From Winogradskyella undariae (GTDB taxonomy: Bacteria; Bacteroidota; Bacteroidia; Flavobacteriales; Flavobacteriaceae): 64,000 nucleotides of DNA. The position numbers and the translations under genes were made by a program. Below are positions 6,872-16,407 of the stretch, one piece after another (position 1 is the stretch's first letter; each line of letters opens with the position of its first letter). The notes below the pieces were generated by a model. It had not been told where the DNA came from. It did no database searches and saw nothing but the letters and a program-made list of their open reading frames with translations. The stretch spans positions 372,001-436,000 of the forward strand of contig NZ_JABTEL010000003.1 of assembly GCF_013285155.1 (NCBI RefSeq), given 5' to 3'.

Positions 6872-9104
6872 AGAAGCTAGAGATTATTTTTTCTCCAGAA
6901 AGTGCAGCGTGTAATTTATCTTCAAAATCTTCTTGCTTAAATGGTTTAGAGATGATGTCATCAAAACCAGCATCACCAAATTCGTGCATTTTATCTTCAA
7001 GAGTTACAGCAGTTAAAGCAAATATTGTTAGTTCTTTATCAAAGGTTCTAATGATTTTAGTAGCTTCTAAACCACTAATCCCAGGCATATGTATATCCAT
7101 TAATACAACATCATATTTTGTTGTTTTAACAATCTCTACCGCGTCTTCGCCGTTATCTACAACATCACAATTTAGATTCATTTTGTTCAGAATCTTTTTT
7201 GTGATCATTTGATTGATTTTATTATCTTCAACAATGAGGATTTTAACATTGCTTAAATCTAAACTTTCCATCTTATTTGTTTTTTTAACATCTACGACTT
7301 CAGGTTTGTCTACACTTTTATCGTATTCTAAAGGGATTTCAAAAATGAATGTTGTGCCCTTTCCAAGTTCACTCTTTAGGTAAATTTTACCTTTCAGAAT
7401 TTGAATAAGCCCTTTTACAATTGATAAACCTAAGCCAGTACCACCATACTTTCTATTAATTTGAACTGAACCCTGAGAGAAACTCTCAAACATGTGTTCT
7501 TGTTTTTCTTTTGTAATACCAATCCCATTATCTTCAATTTCAAAGCGAAGACTATACATCTTATCCTTCTTGTCAATTTTATATGTTCTCACCCAAATGT
7601 CTCCATCTTTTGTGAATTTAATAGCATTTCCTAACAGGTTAATTAAGATTTGAGAAATTTTTAATTGATCTCCAATAAATGTTTCTGGTAACTCATTTTC
7701 ATAGTCAAAATGAATTTTTGTATCCTGGTCGTTAGCAGAATTACTAAGTGCAGAAATTACATTTTCTAACTTATGTTTAAGGTTGAAATGTTCAGGGTCT
7801 ATTTCAACTTTATTAGCCTCAATTTTATTAATCTGAAGGATATCATTTATAAAGGTAAGTAAGTAATCACCAGAAAATTTTAAGGATTTTAAATGTGGTA
7901 ATTGATGTGGTTTAGGATCTTCATCTAATAACATGTCTGTAAGTCCGGTTACGGCATATAACGGTGTCCGTAGCTCGTGAGTTACTGTAGATAGGAAGTT
8001 TGCTTTTGTCTTAGAAGCTAATTCGGCTTTTTCTTTTGCGATTATAAGTTCGTCATTTTTCTTATGAAGCATCGTATTAGAATTCAGCCTAATATTATTG
8101 TTTTTGTATAACGATAATGTTAACAGAGATAGTATGGTAATTAACGCAATACTTAAGATGGTTGTTATTTTTGAAAAAGCACTTGCAGCAGTAACTTCTT
8201 CCATTTGTTCTTTTAATTGCTTGTTTTGTGCGTCTTTGTAATTATTAATCGTTTGACCAGATATTCCAGGTGCTAAGTTTTTTCTTGTTACATTTAAAAT
8301 AGAATCAGATAAAGAAATATGCTTTTTGATATAGTCGAGCGAATTTTCATAATCGCCATTTTTTTCATGAATATTACTTAGAGTTAAGAAAGCTTCATTT
8401 TTATCTTCTGAAATTTTATGCTTTTGCGCAATAGATAATCCTTTTTCAGTTTGAGTTAAAGCTATTTCATCATTATCTAGAGCAGAATACACTTTTCCAC
8501 TATGAATTAATGCACTACTAAGACGACGTGGTTGATTGTATTTTTTAGCTAAAATGATGGTTTTTTCTAAGTCTATTTTTGCTTCTTCATAACGATTTTG
8601 CTCAATATAAACTTTAGCTTCGTTTAGAAAAACATCTGAAGTGTATTCTTCTAAATCTTCTTGCTCGAATAAATTTTTAGCTGAATTGAAATAATCTAAG
8701 GCTTCATCATAATCTTTTTTGCTACTATGCATTACACCTTTAATATTGTAAGCAATAGCAAGATTACCATAATCCTCAATTTCGCGTTGAATGTGCATTG
8801 CCTTACCAATAGAAATATTGGCTTTATCTTCCTCTCCAACTAAGAATTGGACTTTTGAGATTTTGGTGTGAATTTTACCTTGGCTGGTTTTATCGTCAAT
8901 TTTTATAGCAATGCTTAATGCTTGATCTAAGTTATCTAAAGCATTGTAGTATTTTCCTCTGTCACTATCTAATTTGGCTTGGTTTAAGTGTTCGTTAAGC
9001 CATAAAGGAAGCATATCTTCATTAGCCATGCTTGCTTGCTGTGCAAAAACAAAACTGCAAGCACATGCAAAAACAACAAATATATAATATTTGATTTGAG
9101 ACAT
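6864..9104 (-). CDS. Hybrid sensor histidine kinase with TPR sensor region
   Basis: 746 residues. Order: signal peptide (1-21, ending 'FVFAQQ'), a periplasmic helical region of TPR-like repeats (~30-270), one transmembrane helix (~312-334), HisKA with phospho-acceptor His376 in 'VTHELRTP', HATPase_c with 'NLLGNAIKF', 'DNGIGI' and 'GGTGLGLS' (~475-590), and a C-terminal receiver (~618-735) with acceptor Asp670 in 'LMDIHMPG'. Phosphorelay would run His to Asp, then to an unlinked phosphotransfer protein or response regulator; none is encoded nearby. The TPR region probably senses a protein or peptide in the periplasm. The gene is transcribed alone. Confidence 0.92.
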   Translation of the reverse strand: MSQIKYYIFVVFACACSFVFAQQASMANEDMLPLWLNEHLNQAKLDSDRGKYYNALDNLDQALSIAIKIDDKTSQGKIHTKISKVQFLVGEEDKANISIGKAMHIQREIEDYGNLAIAYNIKGVMHSSKKDYDEALDYFNSAKNLFEQEDLEEYTSDVFLNEAKVYIEQNRYEEAKIDLEKTIILAKKYNQPRRLSSALIHSGKVYSALDNDEIALTQTEKGLSIAQKHKISEDKNEAFLTLSNIHEKNGDYENSLDYIKKHISLSDSILNVTRKNLAPGISGQTINNYKDAQNKQLKEQMEEVTAASAFSKITTILSIALITILSLLTLSLYKNNNIRLNSNTMLHKKNDELIIAKEKAELASKTKANFLSTVTHELRTPLYAVTGLTDMLLDEDPKPHQLPHLKSLKFSGDYLLTFINDILQINKIEANKVEIDPEHFNLKHKLENVISALSNSANDQDTKIHFDYENELPETFIGDQLKISQILINLLGNAIKFTKDGDIWVRTYKIDKKDKMYSLRFEIEDNGIGITKEKQEHMFESFSQGSVQINRKYGGTGLGLSIVKGLIQILKGKIYLKSELGKGTTFIFEIPLEYDKSVDKPEVVDVKKTNKMESLDLSNVKILIVEDNKINQMITKKILNKMNLNCDVVDNGEDAVEIVKTTKYDVVLMDIHMPGISGLEATKIIRTFDKELTIFALTAVTLEDKMHEFGDAGFDDIISKPFKQEDFEDKLHAALSGEKIISSFFS

Positions 9105-9124
9105 TTAGCTAGATTTAATTTAAA

Positions 9125-9132
9125 CAAATATA
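9125..9132 (-). promoter_or_regulatory. Candidate -7 box of the hybrid kinase gene
   Basis: TATATTTG on the minus strand, 20 bases upstream of the ATG. It matches TAnnTTTG, but no -33 box was recognised. Confidence 0.35.
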
Positions 9133-9145
9133 AATATTTATTCGA

Positions 9146-10150
9146 CTAAGGTCGTTTTTTGCCTGATAAATTGGAAATTAAATCTAAAACTCTTGAGCTA
9201 TAGCCAGTTTCGTTATCATACCAACCAATAATTTTTACCATGTTACCTATTACTGAGGTCATTTGAGCATCAAAAATACATGAATGAGGATTACCTACAA
9301 TATCAATGGAAACGATTGGGTCTTCTGTATATTCAAGAATACCTTTTAATTGGTTTTGTGCTGCATTTTTAAAAATTAAATTAACTTCTTCTGTAGATGT
9401 TGGTTTTTCAACGTTAATTGTAATATCTGTTAAAGAGCCATTAGCAACAGGGACTCTAATACCACAACCTCCAATAACGTCTGCTAAATCCGGAAAAATC
9501 TTTGTTAATGCTTTAGCAGCGCCTGTTGTTGTTGGTACTATAGATTGTCCGGCAGCTCTTGCTCTTCTTAAATCTTTGTGAGGTTGATCGTGCAGACTTT
9601 GGTCTGTTGTATAAGAATGTATTGTTGTTATATAAGCTTGCTCAATACCAAGATGTTCTTTTATTAAAGCAATCATTGGAGCAGCGTTATTAGTTGTACA
9701 AGAGGCGTTAGATAAAATGGTTTCTGTACCATCAATTGTATCATCGTTAACTCCTAAAACAATAGTTTTAATGTCATCTTCTAAAGCTGGAACAGATAGA
9801 ATAACACGTTTAGCTCCGTTTAAAATATGATATTGGAGTTCCGTTTTAGTTTTAAATTTCCCAGTAGATTCAATAACAAAATCAGGAGCTACTTGAGACC
9901 AATCTAAATCTTTAGGGTGTGATTTACCGTATAAAGGAATTGAAATATCGTTTATAATAATATGATTATCATCAGAAGAAATTTGATCCTTTAAAACACC
10001 GTGAATACTATCATACTTTAATAAATGGCTTAAGGTTCTTGTATCTGCTAAATCATTTATGGCTACAATTTGTATTTCAGGATGCTGTAAAGCTAATCTA
10101 AACACACGGCGACCTATTCTTCCAAAACCATTAATAGCTACAGTAATCAT
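9146..10150 (-). CDS. gapA: Type I glyceraldehyde-3-phosphate dehydrogenase
   Basis: 334 residues, full length. NAD-binding motif 'INGFGRIGRR' is at residues 7-16, the catalytic Cys is in 'NASCTTNNAAP', and the C-terminal 'WYDNETGYSSRV' contains the substrate-binding region. The enzyme oxidises and phosphorylates glyceraldehyde-3-phosphate in glycolysis. The motif reads NNAAP where many species have NCLAP, a form I believe is usual in Bacteroidetes. Its ATG overlaps the stop of lipA by one base (TAATG), so translation is probably coupled. Confidence 0.94.
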   Translation of the reverse strand: MITVAINGFGRIGRRVFRLALQHPEIQIVAINDLADTRTLSHLLKYDSIHGVLKDQISSDDNHIIINDISIPLYGKSHPKDLDWSQVAPDFVIESTGKFKTKTELQYHILNGAKRVILSVPALEDDIKTIVLGVNDDTIDGTETILSNASCTTNNAAPMIALIKEHLGIEQAYITTIHSYTTDQSLHDQPHKDLRRARAAGQSIVPTTTGAAKALTKIFPDLADVIGGCGIRVPVANGSLTDITINVEKPTSTEEVNLIFKNAAQNQLKGILEYTEDPIVSIDIVGNPHSCIFDAQMTSVIGNMVKIIGWYDNETGYSSRVLDLISNLSGKKRP

Positions 10151-11022
10151 TAATTAATGTGTTTTTGAGCTTTGTAAGAAGACCTTACTAATGCACTACT
10201 TTCTACGTGTCTAAATCCTAGTTTTAAACCAATTTCTTCGTATTCTTTAAATTGATCAGGGTTGATGAAAGATTTTACAGGTAAGTGTTTTTTACTTGGT
10301 TGTAAATATTGCCCAATAGTAACAACATCAACATCATTATCTCGTAAATCGTGAAGCGTTTGTATAACTTCTTCGCGTTCTTCTCCAAGACCTAGCATTA
10401 TACCAGATTTAGTTCTGCGTTGTCCTTGAGATTTTAAGTATTTTAAAACACCAAGGCTACGGTCGTATTTTGCTTGTATTCTTACATCACGAGTTAAACG
10501 TCTTACAGTTTCAATATTATGAGAAACGACTTCTGGAGCGACATCAATAATACGGTCGATATGTTTTTCTACACCTTGAAAATCAGGGATAAGAGTTTCT
10601 AGTGTTGTTTCAGGATTCATACGTCGGACAGCTTTCACAGTTTCAGCCCACATAATACTCCCCATGTCTTTAAGATCATCACGGTCTACACTTGTTAAAA
10701 CGGCATGTTTAATTTGCATTAATTTTATAGAGCGTGCTACTTTTTCTGGTTCATCCCAATCTACCGTTTCTGGTCTTCCTGTTTTTACACCACAAAAACC
10801 ACAAGAACGTGTACATACATTTCCTAAAATCATAAATGTAGCTGTTCCTTCTCCCCAGCATTCACCCATGTTAGGGCAACTTCCAGATGTACAAATTGTA
10901 TTTAATTTATACTTATCTACTAATGACCTAAGTTCTGTGTATTTTTTTCCTGTAGGTAACTTTACTCTTAACCATTTTGGTTTTCTTTCTGGTAAAATAT
11001 TCGAAGCAACTGTGGTTTCCAT
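10150..11022 (-). CDS. lipA: Lipoyl synthase LipA
   Basis: Radical SAM enzyme that inserts two sulfurs into protein-bound octanoyl groups. It has the auxiliary cluster motif '[12 protein letters not shown]', the radical SAM motif 'CTRSCGFC' and the C-terminal 'RSSYKA'. I place the start at the ATG at 11022 (290 residues, METTVAS...). The frame extends up to 11094, but that would add 24 hydrophobic residues not typical of LipA, run into the preceding NRAMP-like gene, and start upstream of a -7 box at 11044-11051. It is followed directly by gapA with a one-base overlap. The lipB partner is not nearby. Confidence 0.95.
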   Translation of the reverse strand: METTVASNILPERKPKWLRVKLPTGKKYTELRSLVDKYKLNTICTSGSCPNMGECWGEGTATFMILGNVCTRSCGFCGVKTGRPETVDWDEPEKVARSIKLMQIKHAVLTSVDRDDLKDMGSIMWAETVKAVRRMNPETTLETLIPDFQGVEKHIDRIIDVAPEVVSHNIETVRRLTRDVRIQAKYDRSLGVLKYLKSQGQRRTKSGIMLGLGEEREEVIQTLHDLRDNDVDVVTIGQYLQPSKKHLPVKSFINPDQFKEYEEIGLKLGFRHVESSALVRSSYKAQKHIN

Positions 11023-11043
11023 GTAATTATCAATTTCTTGTTG

Positions 11044-11051
11044 CAAAGATA
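11044..11051 (-). promoter_or_regulatory. Candidate -7 box of lipA-gapA
   Basis: TATCTTTG on the minus strand, a perfect TAnnTTTG, 21 bases before the chosen lipA ATG. It suggests that lipA-gapA can be transcribed apart from the sigma/NRAMP-like genes upstream. Confidence 0.45.
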
Positions 11052-11072
11052 CGAAGTAAATAATAAAATAAT

Positions 11073-12317
11073 TTAAAGTATAGAGAGGTACCAAGCACTA
11101 AATCCAATAAGAAAAACAATTCCTGCCCAAGATAAAATGCGGAGCGCTATTTTTGGTCTCCATTCTGGTGGTGTATGTTCACTACAGATTAATCTGTAAT
11201 TGATGTAAGCATAAAAAGGGGTTGTTATAAAAGAGAGAATGGTTGCTATTTTGATAAGAACTCCCATCTCTGAAGCAAAAGCGAAAAAGATGATTAAAGT
11301 CCCAATAGTCAGGGTTAAGATCCAAAATAGATACCCGTTTTTATGTTTTTTTTGAGTTAAGACTTCAATGCTTGTTGCCATTGCTCTAGGTGAAGCATCT
11401 AGAGTGGTTAATGTGGTACTAAACATAGTTGTTAATACGGCAATACCGATAATGACATAAGACCATTGCCCTAAGCTAGAAGTGTAAACATCTATTAATT
11501 GACTTGCGAATAACGTTGCTTGGGTACTGAAAGGTTCTTTAGAATCATACATTACAAAATAACCTAAGCATATAAACCCGATACCGAGAAACATAGCTCC
11601 AAAATAGCCAATATTAAAATCTAATAATGCTACTTTAGGAGTGAAAGATTCTTTTTCCTTTCTCTTTTCTACAGACCATATAGATTGCCAAACAGAAACA
11701 TCTAAAGGTGCCGGCATCCACCCCATAAAGGCTACCAAGAAAGCAATTTCTATTGGTGTTTTTGGTAGAATTTGACTAAAGTTAAGTGTCTCATTAAAGT
11801 TGTCATAAGCAAAATACACAGCAATAAGCGTACTCGCAGTAAGTATTAAAATAATAACTTTAATTATTTTATCTAAGGCTTTATATTTTCCTACAAAAAG
11901 AATAAAAAGACAAATAGAAAGTATAATTACGGTCCAAGTTTCTATACTTAAAACCTTTGAGTTTCCATAGCTTAAAAAGCTAATATCACCAAAAAGTGTA
12001 TTGGCTATGCCTGCGGTGACGATGGTTACCGCAGTTTGTATTGTAAATATAGTGGCAATGTTAAGAATGAAATAGGTGATTAATACACCTTTTCCTAACT
12101 TATAATAGCCATGAATTAGACTTTCTCCTGTAGCTGCAGCATACTTTGCTCCAAATTGAAAAAAAGGATACTTAAAAATATGGACTAGTAATAATGCCCA
12201 AAGCAATCCTAAACCAAAATCAGCACCAGCTCTTGTAGATTGTACAATGTGAGAAACTCCTATTGCGGCTCCTGCAAATAATAGTCCTGGACCTAATTTT
12301 TTAAATATTGAAAACAC
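11073..12317 (-). CDS. NRAMP-like membrane transporter lacking canonical metal ligands
   Basis: 414 residues with ~11 hydrophobic segments and the NRAMP/LeuT-like order. The TM1 region reads '[19 protein letters not shown]' in place of 'IDPGNFATDIQAGSQFG', so the Asp and Asn metal ligands are Gly and His. In TM6, '[14 protein letters not shown]' keeps the Met but replaces the following His. The protein is therefore a distant paralogue whose substrate may not be Mn/Fe; Mg2+-type NRAMP relatives are one possibility. Its start overlaps the stop of the ECF sigma gene by one base, which implies coupled expression. I am confident of the superfamily and uncertain of the substrate. Confidence 0.82.
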   Translation of the reverse strand: MFSIFKKLGPGLLFAGAAIGVSHIVQSTRAGADFGLGLLWALLLVHIFKYPFFQFGAKYAAATGESLIHGYYKLGKGVLITYFILNIATIFTIQTAVTIVTAGIANTLFGDISFLSYGNSKVLSIETWTVIILSICLFILFVGKYKALDKIIKVIILILTASTLIAVYFAYDNFNETLNFSQILPKTPIEIAFLVAFMGWMPAPLDVSVWQSIWSVEKRKEKESFTPKVALLDFNIGYFGAMFLGIGFICLGYFVMYDSKEPFSTQATLFASQLIDVYTSSLGQWSYVIIGIAVLTTMFSTTLTTLDASPRAMATSIEVLTQKKHKNGYLFWILTLTIGTLIIFFAFASEMGVLIKIATILSFITTPFYAYINYRLICSEHTPPEWRPKIALRILSWAGIVFLIGFSAWYLSIL

Positions 12318-12862
12318 TAACTTTTTGTAATTATAGCTGCTAATAATTTTTTAGCTCTCAGGAGTTTAACTTTTACATTGTTTATCGGTTCATTTAATTT
12401 TTCAGAAATTTCCTTGTAACTCAATTCTTGAAAATATCTTAGATTAATGACTTCTTGATAGTGAGGCTTTAGCTTTTTAATGTCTCGTAAAAGTTTTGCG
12501 AGATTTTGTTCTGTGATAATTTTATCTTCAGGTGTGGGAGAATCGTCAACGATGTAAAAATAGTTTTCGTCGTTATCTTTTGAAGTATTTCTAATAGATT
12601 GTTTTTGTTTTCTAACTAAATCTATATGAATATTTTTAGAAATAGTAATCAGCCAAGTTTTAAACTTATAATCTTCATTATAAGTGTTAATCTTACCAAA
12701 AGCCCTAGAAAATGTTTGAATGGTAATGTCTTCAGCATCATTCTCATTCATTGTTCGTTTTAGTTGAAACGCATAAACATCATTCCAATATGTATCTAAA
12801 AGGAAATTGAATGCAATTTGATTGTTGTTTTTTGCTTTGTTTATAGCTTCTTTTATTTCCAA
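12317..12862 (-). CDS. ECF-type RNA polymerase sigma factor (no adjacent anti-sigma)
   Basis: 181 residues, with sigma region 2 ('DAEDITIQTFSRAF' and 'FKTWLITISKNIHIDLVRK', ~40-90) and region 4 ('LKPHYQEVINLRYFQELSYKEISEKL', ~130-165). It directs RNA polymerase to a small alternative promoter set. Unlike the second ECF gene at 15874-16407, no anti-sigma gene is next to it. It overlaps the glycosyltransferase gene by 10 bases upstream and the NRAMP-like gene by one base downstream, so one of its membrane-protein neighbours could act in its control. This is speculative. Confidence 0.9.
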   Translation of the reverse strand: MEIKEAINKAKNNNQIAFNFLLDTYWNDVYAFQLKRTMNENDAEDITIQTFSRAFGKINTYNEDYKFKTWLITISKNIHIDLVRKQKQSIRNTSKDNDENYFYIVDDSPTPEDKIITEQNLAKLLRDIKKLKPHYQEVINLRYFQELSYKEISEKLNEPINNVKVKLLRAKKLLAAIITKS

Positions 12863-13965
12863 TGTTTTGGCTTAGATATCAAATTAACTATAAAGATACT
12901 TAAATGAAAAGTAATTAATAGTATTTCTAAAATTGGCATCAGTAAAAGTAAGTCTGTTTCTTTAAATTTTTTAGCTGTAAACCCAAAAGAAATCCATTGT
13001 ATTACATACTTTAAGGCAATTAAAGAAACAACCAAAGGCCATGAAAATTTAGTGATTAATAGTGAAATACCTAAAATCCAAAATAATAATTGTGTGGTGT
13101 AAAATAAGCCTAATAAAACTTTATGCTTTGATTTGTAATGCTTTGAAGTACTGATGTGTCTTCGTTTTTGGAGTATCCAAGATTTAAAAGATGTTTTTGG
13201 TTCTGAAATGGTGAAGCTTTCTTTAGTGTAGCAAAGTGCTGTATTTGAGGTGTTAGATACTTCATTAATAAATAAATCGTCGTCACCAGATTTAATAGAC
13301 ATATGGCTGTTAAAACCACAGTTGTCAAAGAATACATTTTTCTTGTAGGCTAAATTGCGACCAACGCCCATATAAGGTATCCCCATTTTAGCATAAGAAA
13401 AGTATTGTAAAGCCGTCATTACAGTTTCAAAACGGATAAGCTTATTTAAAATAGAAAATTTCTTTTTTGCATAAGCTCCATAGCCTAAAATAATAGATTT
13501 TTCATTTGAAAAATGACTGGTTAATTGACTTAGCCATTGATCAGAATTTGGCGTACAATCTGCATCGGTAAAGACTAAATAATCATTTTTAGAGGCTTTG
13601 ATGCCTAAGGTAAGTGCGTATTTTTTATTTCCCCAAAAAGCTTCGCTTATTTTAACATCAACAAGTTTTATTGAGTTGTGTTTTGAAGCGAACTCTTCCA
13701 TTATTTCTAATGAGTTGTCAAACGAGCTATCATTGACTAATACAATTTCGAAATTAGAATAATCTTGATTTAATATTAGAGGAATATTTTTTTTTAAATT
13801 ATCGGCTTCATTTTTAGCACAAATAATAAGAGATATTGGGATGTGTTTTTTTAATTGAGCTTCTGCTTTTTTTACTCCAAAAGAGAAGAGGAAACTTAGA
13901 TAATATATAATTTGAACACAGACTACTGCTATAAATGCATAAAACAGCATTAAAATAATTGTCAT
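12853..13965 (-). CDS. Membrane-associated family 2 glycosyltransferase
   Basis: 370 residues. An N-terminal transmembrane helix (~5-28) is followed by a GT-A domain with 'SLIICAKNEADNL', 'VLVNDSSFDNS', the metal-binding 'FTDADC' and 'SGDDDLFINE', plus a 'QKRRH' motif like the QxxRW of processive GT2 enzymes. Two or three C-terminal transmembrane segments follow. It probably transfers a sugar onto a lipid or surface glycan at the inner membrane; donor and acceptor are unknown. The neighbouring genes do not form a polysaccharide cluster. It starts 6 bases after the small Cys-rich gene and overlaps the sigma gene by 10 bases. Confidence 0.9.
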   Translation of the reverse strand: MTIILMLFYAFIAVVCVQIIYYLSFLFSFGVKKAEAQLKKHIPISLIICAKNEADNLKKNIPLILNQDYSNFEIVLVNDSSFDNSLEIMEEFASKHNSIKLVDVKISEAFWGNKKYALTLGIKASKNDYLVFTDADCTPNSDQWLSQLTSHFSNEKSIILGYGAYAKKKFSILNKLIRFETVMTALQYFSYAKMGIPYMGVGRNLAYKKNVFFDNCGFNSHMSIKSGDDDLFINEVSNTSNTALCYTKESFTISEPKTSFKSWILQKRRHISTSKHYKSKHKVLLGLFYTTQLLFWILGISLLITKFSWPLVVSLIALKYVIQWISFGFTAKKFKETDLLLLMPILEILLITFHLSIFIVNLISKPKHWK

Positions 13966-13971
13966 TTAGGC

Positions 13972-14175
13972 TTAAGAATGTTGAGGTTCGCTACAGTCTT
14001 TATATTCGTCTGGCGTTTTTCCACAAAAACCACAAGCTTCTCCATCTTTGTTAAGCATTGGATTTTGGCTCGCACATGTGCCTGCAAATTTACCATCTTT
14101 TTTAGCCCAAATTTTTATTGCAATTCCTGCTACTGCTAAAGCTAATAATCCTAATGTAAGTAATAATAATTTCAT
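13972..14175 (-). CDS. Small Cys-rich membrane or secreted protein
   Basis: 67 residues. One N-terminal hydrophobic helix (~3-23) is followed by a short soluble tail with Cys residues in 'GTCASQNPM', 'ACGFCGKTP' and 'KDCSEPQHS'. The four Cys and terminal His could bind metal or form disulfides, and the tail would face the periplasm if the helix is an N-in anchor. Small proteins of this kind recur in Flavobacteriaceae, but I know of no assigned function. First gene of the minus-strand run down to gapA; a perfect -7 box (14196-14203) precedes it. Confidence 0.8.
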   Translation of the reverse strand: MKLLLLTLGLLALAVAGIAIKIWAKKDGKFAGTCASQNPMLNKDGEACGFCGKTPDEYKDCSEPQHS

Positions 14176-14195
14176 TTGAATTTTTAAATTTGATG

Positions 14196-14203
14196 CAAAG
14201 ATA
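14196..14203 (-). promoter_or_regulatory. Candidate -7 box of the 14175-9146 gene run
   Basis: TATCTTTG on the minus strand (perfect TAnnTTTG), 20 bases before the ATG of the small Cys-rich gene. No clear -33 element was found. Confidence 0.45.
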
Positions 14204-14306
14204 AGGCTTTTCCATTTATTTCCTTGTTTCTTTTAGTGTGACTTAAACAGTTTTATTTGTGTCTTATTGACAATAGATATAACTAATTATATTAAAATAA
14301 CGAATT

Positions 14307-14993
14307 ATGAAAAAATTATTTGCAGAGTTTTTTGGAACTTTTTGGCTTGTCTTTGGAGGTTGTGGTAGTGCTGTTTTTGCAGCTGCGTTTCCTGAATTAG
14401 GAATTGGTTTTTTAGGTGTTGCATTAGCGTTTGGACTTACGGTATTAACTATGGCTTTTGCTGTTGGTCATATTTCTGGTGGACATTTTAATCCTGCTGT
14501 ATCTATAGGTCTTTGGGCAGGTGGAAAGTTTGAAGCTAAAAATTTATTAGGGTACATTGTTGTTCAAGTTATAGGAGCCATTACAGCTGCTGCGGTATTA
14601 TATCTTATTGTTTCGGGTAAATCTGATTTTAATGGTGTAGGAGGTTTTGCTGCTAATGGTTATGATGCTTTGTCTCCAGGTGGTTTTAGTATGATATCTG
14701 CTTTAGTTACAGAAGTTGTATTGACAGCATTCTTTTTAATTGTGATTTTAGGAAGTACAAATTTTAGAGCACCTAAAGGTTTTGCGCCTATTGCTATAGG
14801 TTTGGCTTTAACTTTAATTCACCTTATAAGTATACCTATTACAAATACATCTGTAAACCCCGCAAGATCTTTAAGTCAAGCAATATTTGCTGATGGGGCT
14901 TATTTATCTCAAGTATGGTTGTTCTGGGTAGCTCCAATTGCAGGTGCTATTATTGGAGGAATTATTCATAAATCATTCTTCGAAAAAGAATAA
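14307..14993 (+). CDS. aqpZ: Aquaporin Z
   Basis: 228 residues, six transmembrane helices in two repeats. Both NPA boxes are present: '[11 protein letters not shown]' in the first half and '[12 protein letters not shown]' in the second. The residue after the second box is Arg, as in water-selective channels. Length equals E. coli AqpZ. It forms a tetrameric water channel in the inner membrane. Monocistronic, with a strong palindromic terminator shared with the convergent anti-sigma gene. Confidence 0.96.
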   Translation: MKKLFAEFFGTFWLVFGGCGSAVFAAAFPELGIGFLGVALAFGLTVLTMAFAVGHISGGHFNPAVSIGLWAGGKFEAKNLLGYIVVQVIGAITAAAVLYLIVSGKSDFNGVGGFAANGYDALSPGGFSMISALVTEVVLTAFFLIVILGSTNFRAPKGFAPIAIGLALTLIHLISIPITNTSVNPARSLSQAIFADGAYLSQVWLFWVAPIAGAIIGGIIHKSFFEKE

Positions 14994-15015
14994 TGTTATT
15001 AAATTTAAAGAATAC

Positions 15016-15047
15016 AAAAGAGGCGCAATATATATTGCGCCTCTTTT
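15016..15047. terminator. Bidirectional terminator, aqpZ / anti-sigma gene
   Basis: A 14-bp perfect stem (15016-15029 with 15034-15047, core AGAGGCGCAAT) with A and T runs at its ends. It lies between convergent genes. Confidence 0.92.
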
Positions 15048-15070
15048 TGGATTAATTAACTAATACTTGT

Positions 15071-15862
15071 TTAGTTATCTTTTAAAGAAATCTCAGCAAC
15101 TTCAGTGTCATTTTCACTTGCGTTATCTCCTTTTGTTCCAATTTTAATACTTAAAGCTAAGGCATCTTCCATATATGGAATCTGTTTTAACTTACGGTCA
15201 GACTCATCTAAAATACCTAGATTAACCATTCTGTCTTGTAATTCAGCCCAAATTTGATATTGCTGTTCTTTTGGTAATTGAGGGAGTGTAATAACATCAA
15301 TCATAGATGTTTTTTCAATAGGATTAATGTAGGCTACAGTTTTTAAATTCTTAGCACGATCATTACCATTAATAACATATTTCTTTGAATCTGGATTATT
15401 GAGTTTTAATAATTCTCTAGATAGTTCATCTAATTTAGAATTGTTACTTTCAATATCACCACGTAAATCAAAAATTTCATCTACAACAACATTATTTTCG
15501 TTTTTAAGCTCTTCATTTTTTTGATAAAACATAAAAGATGTTACCGCAAATATTACAGCAGCAGCACTCGCCGCAAAACTATACCACGGTGTCTTTCTGT
15601 TTTGTGTTATATGAATCACTTTTGGTTCAGTAGTTTCTTCTAAAGACTCTAAAATGTCATTTAAGAAATCTTTAGGCAAATCAACAGCTCCAGCTTTTGC
15701 TATGATTTCTAAATTATCTTGAAGTTTTTCATAAGCTTCAGTAGCCTCTGGGTAACTTGAAATAAAGTATTCTACTTCTTTAGACTCTGCTGTAGAGGTT
15801 TCTCCAATCAAATACTTTTGAAGTAGATCGGAATTTAAAAAGGTGTGTAATTTCTTTTCCAT
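15071..15862 (-). CDS. Anti-sigma factor, RskA-like
   Basis: 263 residues from the ATG at 15862; a TTG two codons earlier is less likely. Residues ~1-85 form a cytoplasmic zinc-free anti-sigma region ('LLQKYLIGETSTAESKEVE'), followed by one transmembrane helix (~93-113), a coiled-coil stretch and a C-terminal periplasmic RskA domain ('MIDVITLPQLPKEQQYQIWAEL'). It should hold the adjacent ECF sigma factor at the membrane until a periplasmic signal triggers release. The sigma gene lies 11 bases upstream in the same operon. Confidence 0.9.
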   Translation of the reverse strand: MEKKLHTFLNSDLLQKYLIGETSTAESKEVEYFISSYPEATEAYEKLQDNLEIIAKAGAVDLPKDFLNDILESLEETTEPKVIHITQNRKTPWYSFAASAAAVIFAVTSFMFYQKNEELKNENNVVVDEIFDLRGDIESNNSKLDELSRELLKLNNPDSKKYVINGNDRAKNLKTVAYINPIEKTSMIDVITLPQLPKEQQYQIWAELQDRMVNLGILDESDRKLKQIPYMEDALALSIKIGTKGDNASENDTEVAEISLKDN

Positions 15863-15873
15863 GATCAAATAAT

Positions 15874-16407
15874 TTATGGATTATAAACTTTTTTCAGCTC
15901 TCTCAATCCTATTTTTAATCTAGATTTAATTGTACCAAGCGGAATATCTAATTCATCGCTGGCTTCTTGTTGTGTCATTCCTTGAAAAAATAAAGCATCT
16001 AACACAATTTGATATTTTTCTTCTAGTGTTCCAACATGTTTCTTAATGTCCATGACATCTTCATTGAAATTTGTTGTTGGTAGAATATATACGTTAGAAG
16101 TTTCAATTTGGACTTCTTTATGATATCTATTATTAAAACTTCTTAGTTTATCTATAGCTGTATTTCTTGCAATACGGAATAACCAAGTAAATAGTTTGGC
16201 TTTCTTCTGGTCGTATTTTGAATGATTTTTCCAGACTTTAATAAAAGTTTCTTGTAAAGCGTCTTGGGCAATTTCTTCATTTATTGTAATTTTTAAAATT
16301 ACACCATAAAGACTATTTGAATAATTTTCATAAAGTAAATTCAAAGCCCGTTTATCTCCTTTATGGAGATAAACGATAATTTTTTGTTCTGTAGGTGTAA
16401 TACTCAA
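15874..16407 (-). CDS. ECF-type sigma factor paired with RskA-like anti-sigma
   Basis: 177 residues. Region 2 has 'AQDALQETFIKVW' and 'LFTWLFRIARNTAIDKLRS'; region 4 has 'LDALFFQGMTQQEASDELDIPLGTIKSRLKIGLREL', a typical SigK/SigW-like C-terminus. The only reasonable start is TTG at 16407; no in-frame ATG precedes region 2, although the frame stays open a little further upstream. With the downstream anti-sigma gene it forms a regulatory pair for envelope or oxidative stress, inferred from the family only. Confidence 0.92.
   Translation of the reverse strand: MSITPTEQKIIVYLHKGDKRALNLLYENYSNSLYGVILKITINEEIAQDALQETFIKVWKNHSKYDQKKAKLFTWLFRIARNTAIDKLRSFNNRYHKEVQIETSNVYILPTTNFNEDVMDIKKHVGTLEEKYQIVLDALFFQGMTQQEASDELDIPLGTIKSRLKIGLRELKKVYNP

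Noticed and set aside
10150..11094. Longer lipA form starting at 11094
   Set aside because: The extra 24 residues are hydrophobic and not LipA-like, overlap the NRAMP-like gene, and lie upstream of a -7 box; the ATG at 11022 is better.
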